Origin: Hymenopus coronatus
Taxonomy: Eukaryota > Arthropoda > Insecta > Mantodea > Hymenopodidae
Direction of reading: 5' to 3'
DNA length: 64,000 bases
Assembly (NCBI GenBank): GCA_030762935.1
Contig: CM060893.1
Span: 12,382,001 to 12,446,000 of the forward strand
The first letter of the stretch is position 1; every line of letters begins with the position of its first letter. Of this stretch, positions 61,687-64,000 are shown piece after piece. The translations under genes and the position numbers were made by a program. A model generated the notes under the pieces. That model was not told the origin of the DNA. It saw nothing but the letters and a program-made list of their open reading frames with translations, and did no database searches.

Positions 61687-61975
61687 CTAATAAAGAATTG
61701 AATTGAATATGGCAACCAGGGCTCTAAGGTCTGGGGAGAGTGAAGGGGACAGGAATACCTTTCCATGGGAAATGAAGCGAAGGACAAGAACCTCCCATGC
61801 ATGTAGGCTGTAGCTCCATCTTGCCGCTTCCACTGTCATTGCAGTGACAGGTTGCTGGCATAGGCTCTGGACATTCTGACACCCAACTCTGTATAACCAG
61901 AAATAATGCCCAATAATAAAAACCTTTTCCTCTGTTGTGAGAACCATAATTGTCACCCAAACAATATGCAATATG
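61687..61975 (-). pseudogene. Transposon HTH-domain fragment
   Basis: MVLTTEEKVFIIGHYFWLYR then VGCQNVQSLC resembles the N-terminal helix-turn-helix of arthropod Tc1/mariner-related transposases. The remainder is out of frame. A LINE-type AATAAAGAATTGAATTG tail precedes it. Confidence 0.4.
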
Positions 61976-62139
61976 TCTAACTAGTATATAGAATTAATAA
62001 ACACTGGGTTGCTATTCAAATCTAGGCAGCAATATTTTTAGTTACCCTTGTTTTACTTTATACTGTATTAAAAATAATCAATAAATGTAATTTCTGATAT
62101 AATCTACATCCTATAGTTAGATTGCCAATCTCAATTTAG

Positions 62140-62400
62140 GATCCACAGATAAGAGAGACAAAAACTCACTACACAAAAATGTAGATCTCGACAAAACACA
62201 CAATTTATGTAGAGTACATTTTTATTGTGTAGCCAGTCATTTCCAAGATATTACTTGTTTTTTTGTTTCAATTTACCGTTGCTTTCATTTTTCTCAAATG
62301 AAAAGCTGTTATTCACATTTCCTCATCCTGGTCAAGCAAAGAGAATGGAATTTCAATATATTCACATAGCCACTGGCTTTTAAAAGATATGATACTCACT
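62140..62400 (-). repeat. CTTTCTC repeat fragment, inverted
   Basis: ACAAAAACTCACTACACAAA, AACACACAATTTATGTAGAG, CTCAAATGAAAAGC. Matches the reverse of the 5' middle part. Confidence 0.6.
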
Positions 62401-62529
62401 TGAGCTCATTGTATTTCCTGACTCCCCTAGTATACAGTGCCTCTGTTTTATGCCAAGCTATGGATTGTCTGAATACACTTTGTAGAATTTTCCATTCCAT
62501 AGCTCCATTACTTACATACAAATGTTAAC

Positions 62530-62960
62530 AGTGTGTGCTAACCTTGTCATGAGTGTTGAAAGTAATTTCCATCTGTGCAAAGACATTCTTGACATTGTCC
62601 GATGAAATTACCTCTCGTGCTCATAAGTTCCTCTTGCATAATGTTCATAATTTCTGGACTATAGTCACACAGTAGGTTTTTAAAGTTTAATAGCTGTATG
62701 AAGAGAGTTTTATGAAACACCTACTTGCTGTGCAACACAACTGAGAGACTCCTTAGGTGAGTGTACAATTCATCTAGCCTTTCCTCTATTAGAACATACT
62801 GTTTTTAACTCTTTGGTTTAGCATTCAGCGATCCCATTGTTCTAAAGTTATTGACCAAACATCTCACCTGGAAATGGATAACCAGGAAATTGCTGCTGAA
62901 ATTGTTTACTTACCTGGCTACATGATTCATTTTTCACTTATGTATCATACATAAAAATGT
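62530..62960 (-). pseudogene. Possible DNA-transposon N-terminal relic
   Basis: Minus-strand pieces QFQQQFPGYPFP and ERLDELYTHLRSLSVVLHSK resemble the second half of the same type of HTH. Weak and frameshifted. Confidence 0.3.
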
Positions 62961-63294
62961 GGTGTTGAAGTGTGAATTTGTTGGCAGGCATTTCTTTGGC
63001 CTAATGCGAGAATAACATTCATAAAGAAATCACACACATTGTCAAAACACTTCATAACACAAAGACAAAGCAACATTTGAGACAGTTTACAGTTGATAAA
63101 TGTGCCCCTGACACGTCCTGCTCCACTTCTATGCAATGGCATAGTAGTACATTCATTGCCGTTTTGGCCACGTATAAGGTGGTTGTCTTTTTTTTTTTAA
63201 ACAGTACCGGCGTATGATCAGGACTCCGGCGCTGTATCCCCATTTTACATTTCCCCCCGTAGGTTTTACTGATTACTGGTTTTACTGTTTCTTT

Positions 63295-63350
63295 ACAAAC
63301 ATAACACCCATGCCCAAGGCGGGACTCGAACCCACGATCCCCCCTTAGAA
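63295..63350 (-). repeat. SINE head fragment (type C)
   Basis: Minus strand GATCGTGGGTTCGAGTCCCG then CCTTGGGCATGGGTGTT. Identical in layout to 9466-9580. Confidence 0.6.
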
Positions 63351-63437
63351 TGAAAGGAGGATAAGGTACAAGGAAATAATATGTAATAAAACCATTCTGC
63401 TAATGTATCTTGATAAGCGTGCATTAGATAGAAAAAA

Positions 63438-64000
63438 AAATCTGATGTTCCATTTACATGACTTTCTCAATCTCTCTGCAACAAATTGTTAAAAAGCTTA
63501 TGCTTCTATTTACTTCATGCTCATCGAGAAAAGAATTAGCAGAAATAGTCTTATTACTTGCTTCCTTGTAAGTAGAAGTGAAATAAGGGAGTGCCATTGG
63601 TTAAAGTGACAGTCAAAAGCTGGTTGCTATGTAACTGAAGTTCCTTTATTTGTGTGGACAGGAGTTCACAAATTCCTGCATGAGAAAAGCAAGTTTTTCA
63701 AAGCTGAAACCAAAAACAAGGAATATCTCAAAGCGATCATTCCACAAAAAAAAATGTATATAACATAAATTGTGTGTTTTAATGTGCTCTACATTTTTTG
63801 TGGGGTAAGTTTTTGTCCATCTCTTATAGTTTACCAGTTATGCAAAATTCTGTAAAATTCATCCAGAATAAAGTTGTCTTCAGAGTCTATTCCCAGAAAA
63901 TTCAAGATATAGTTTTTATTTGTCAGGTAAATATGTTTAATATACAATATTTTAATCAAAATCATTAGAGCCATTTTTGAGAAAATCAAAATTTTCGAAA
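63438..64000 (+). repeat. CTTTCTC repeat, runs off the window
   Basis: CTGATGTTCCATTTACATGA start, then all standard blocks to TTTGAGAAAATCAAAATTT at the edge. Confidence 0.8.

Noticed and set aside
1..64000. CRISPR, operon, prophage or other prokaryotic system
   Set aside because: No such architecture. Spliced genes, SINEs, LINEs and eukaryotic transposons show nuclear animal DNA.

Overview
The window is a stretch of animal nuclear DNA. It is AT-rich and gene-poor, with large introns, GT-AG splice sites and dense transposable elements. The element mix (mariner, piggyBac-like, hAT, Tigger/pogo, Penelope-like elements, several LINE clades and tRNA-derived SINEs) suggests an invertebrate, most likely an arthropod. 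I cannot name the species from sequence alone.

The main host gene is on the minus strand and runs from about 48.1 kb off the left edge. I could assemble 14 exons (44, 266, 154, 205, 108, 120, 279, 243, 312, 93, 269, 110, 125 and 231 nt). Their phases join without a break into 853 codons. The product looks like the N-terminal WD-repeat half plus the start of the coiled-coil half of cilia- and flagella-associated protein 43 (CFAP43, formerly WDR96), an axonemal protein. Its 3' part lies outside the window. A second host gene is represented by one probable exon on the plus strand at 58.23-58.33 kb, which I do not recognise.

Nearly everything else is mobile DNA. The commonest unit is an interspersed repeat of about 850 bp, here called the CTTTCTC repeat. 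There are about 20 full or partial copies, nearly all antisense to CFAP43, and many lie within 200 bp of an exon. Inside or beside them are: two mariner copies (3.2-4.0, 31.9-32.8 kb); an internally deleted mariner (9.85-10.73 kb); a Tigger element (16.3-18.3 kb); a piggyBac-like TTAA element with palindromic tandem repeats (40.5-41.2 kb); and a long-TIR MITE (46.9-47.6 kb). A young hAT with an intact 700-aa transposase and perfect 8-bp target duplication sits at 22.8-25.8 kb, nested in a LINE. A decayed ZBED/Buster-like hAT lies at 55.7-58.2 kb.

Penelope-like fragments with RT and GIY-YIG domains occur at 18.3-19.6, 21.5-21.8, 44.4-45.75 and 59.0-59.4 kb. The 44.4-45.75 kb fragment is a 651-bp head-to-head inverted repeat. 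LINE relics lie at 13.1-14.2, 21.2-22.8, 32.8-34.0, 37.8-38.1, 48.6-50.9 and 59.7-60.3 kb. At least three tRNA-derived SINE types are present.

I found no bacterial-type genes, CRISPR arrays or intact host tRNA or rRNA genes. The region from 51.6 to 54.6 kb and several shorter stretches hold nothing I can identify.
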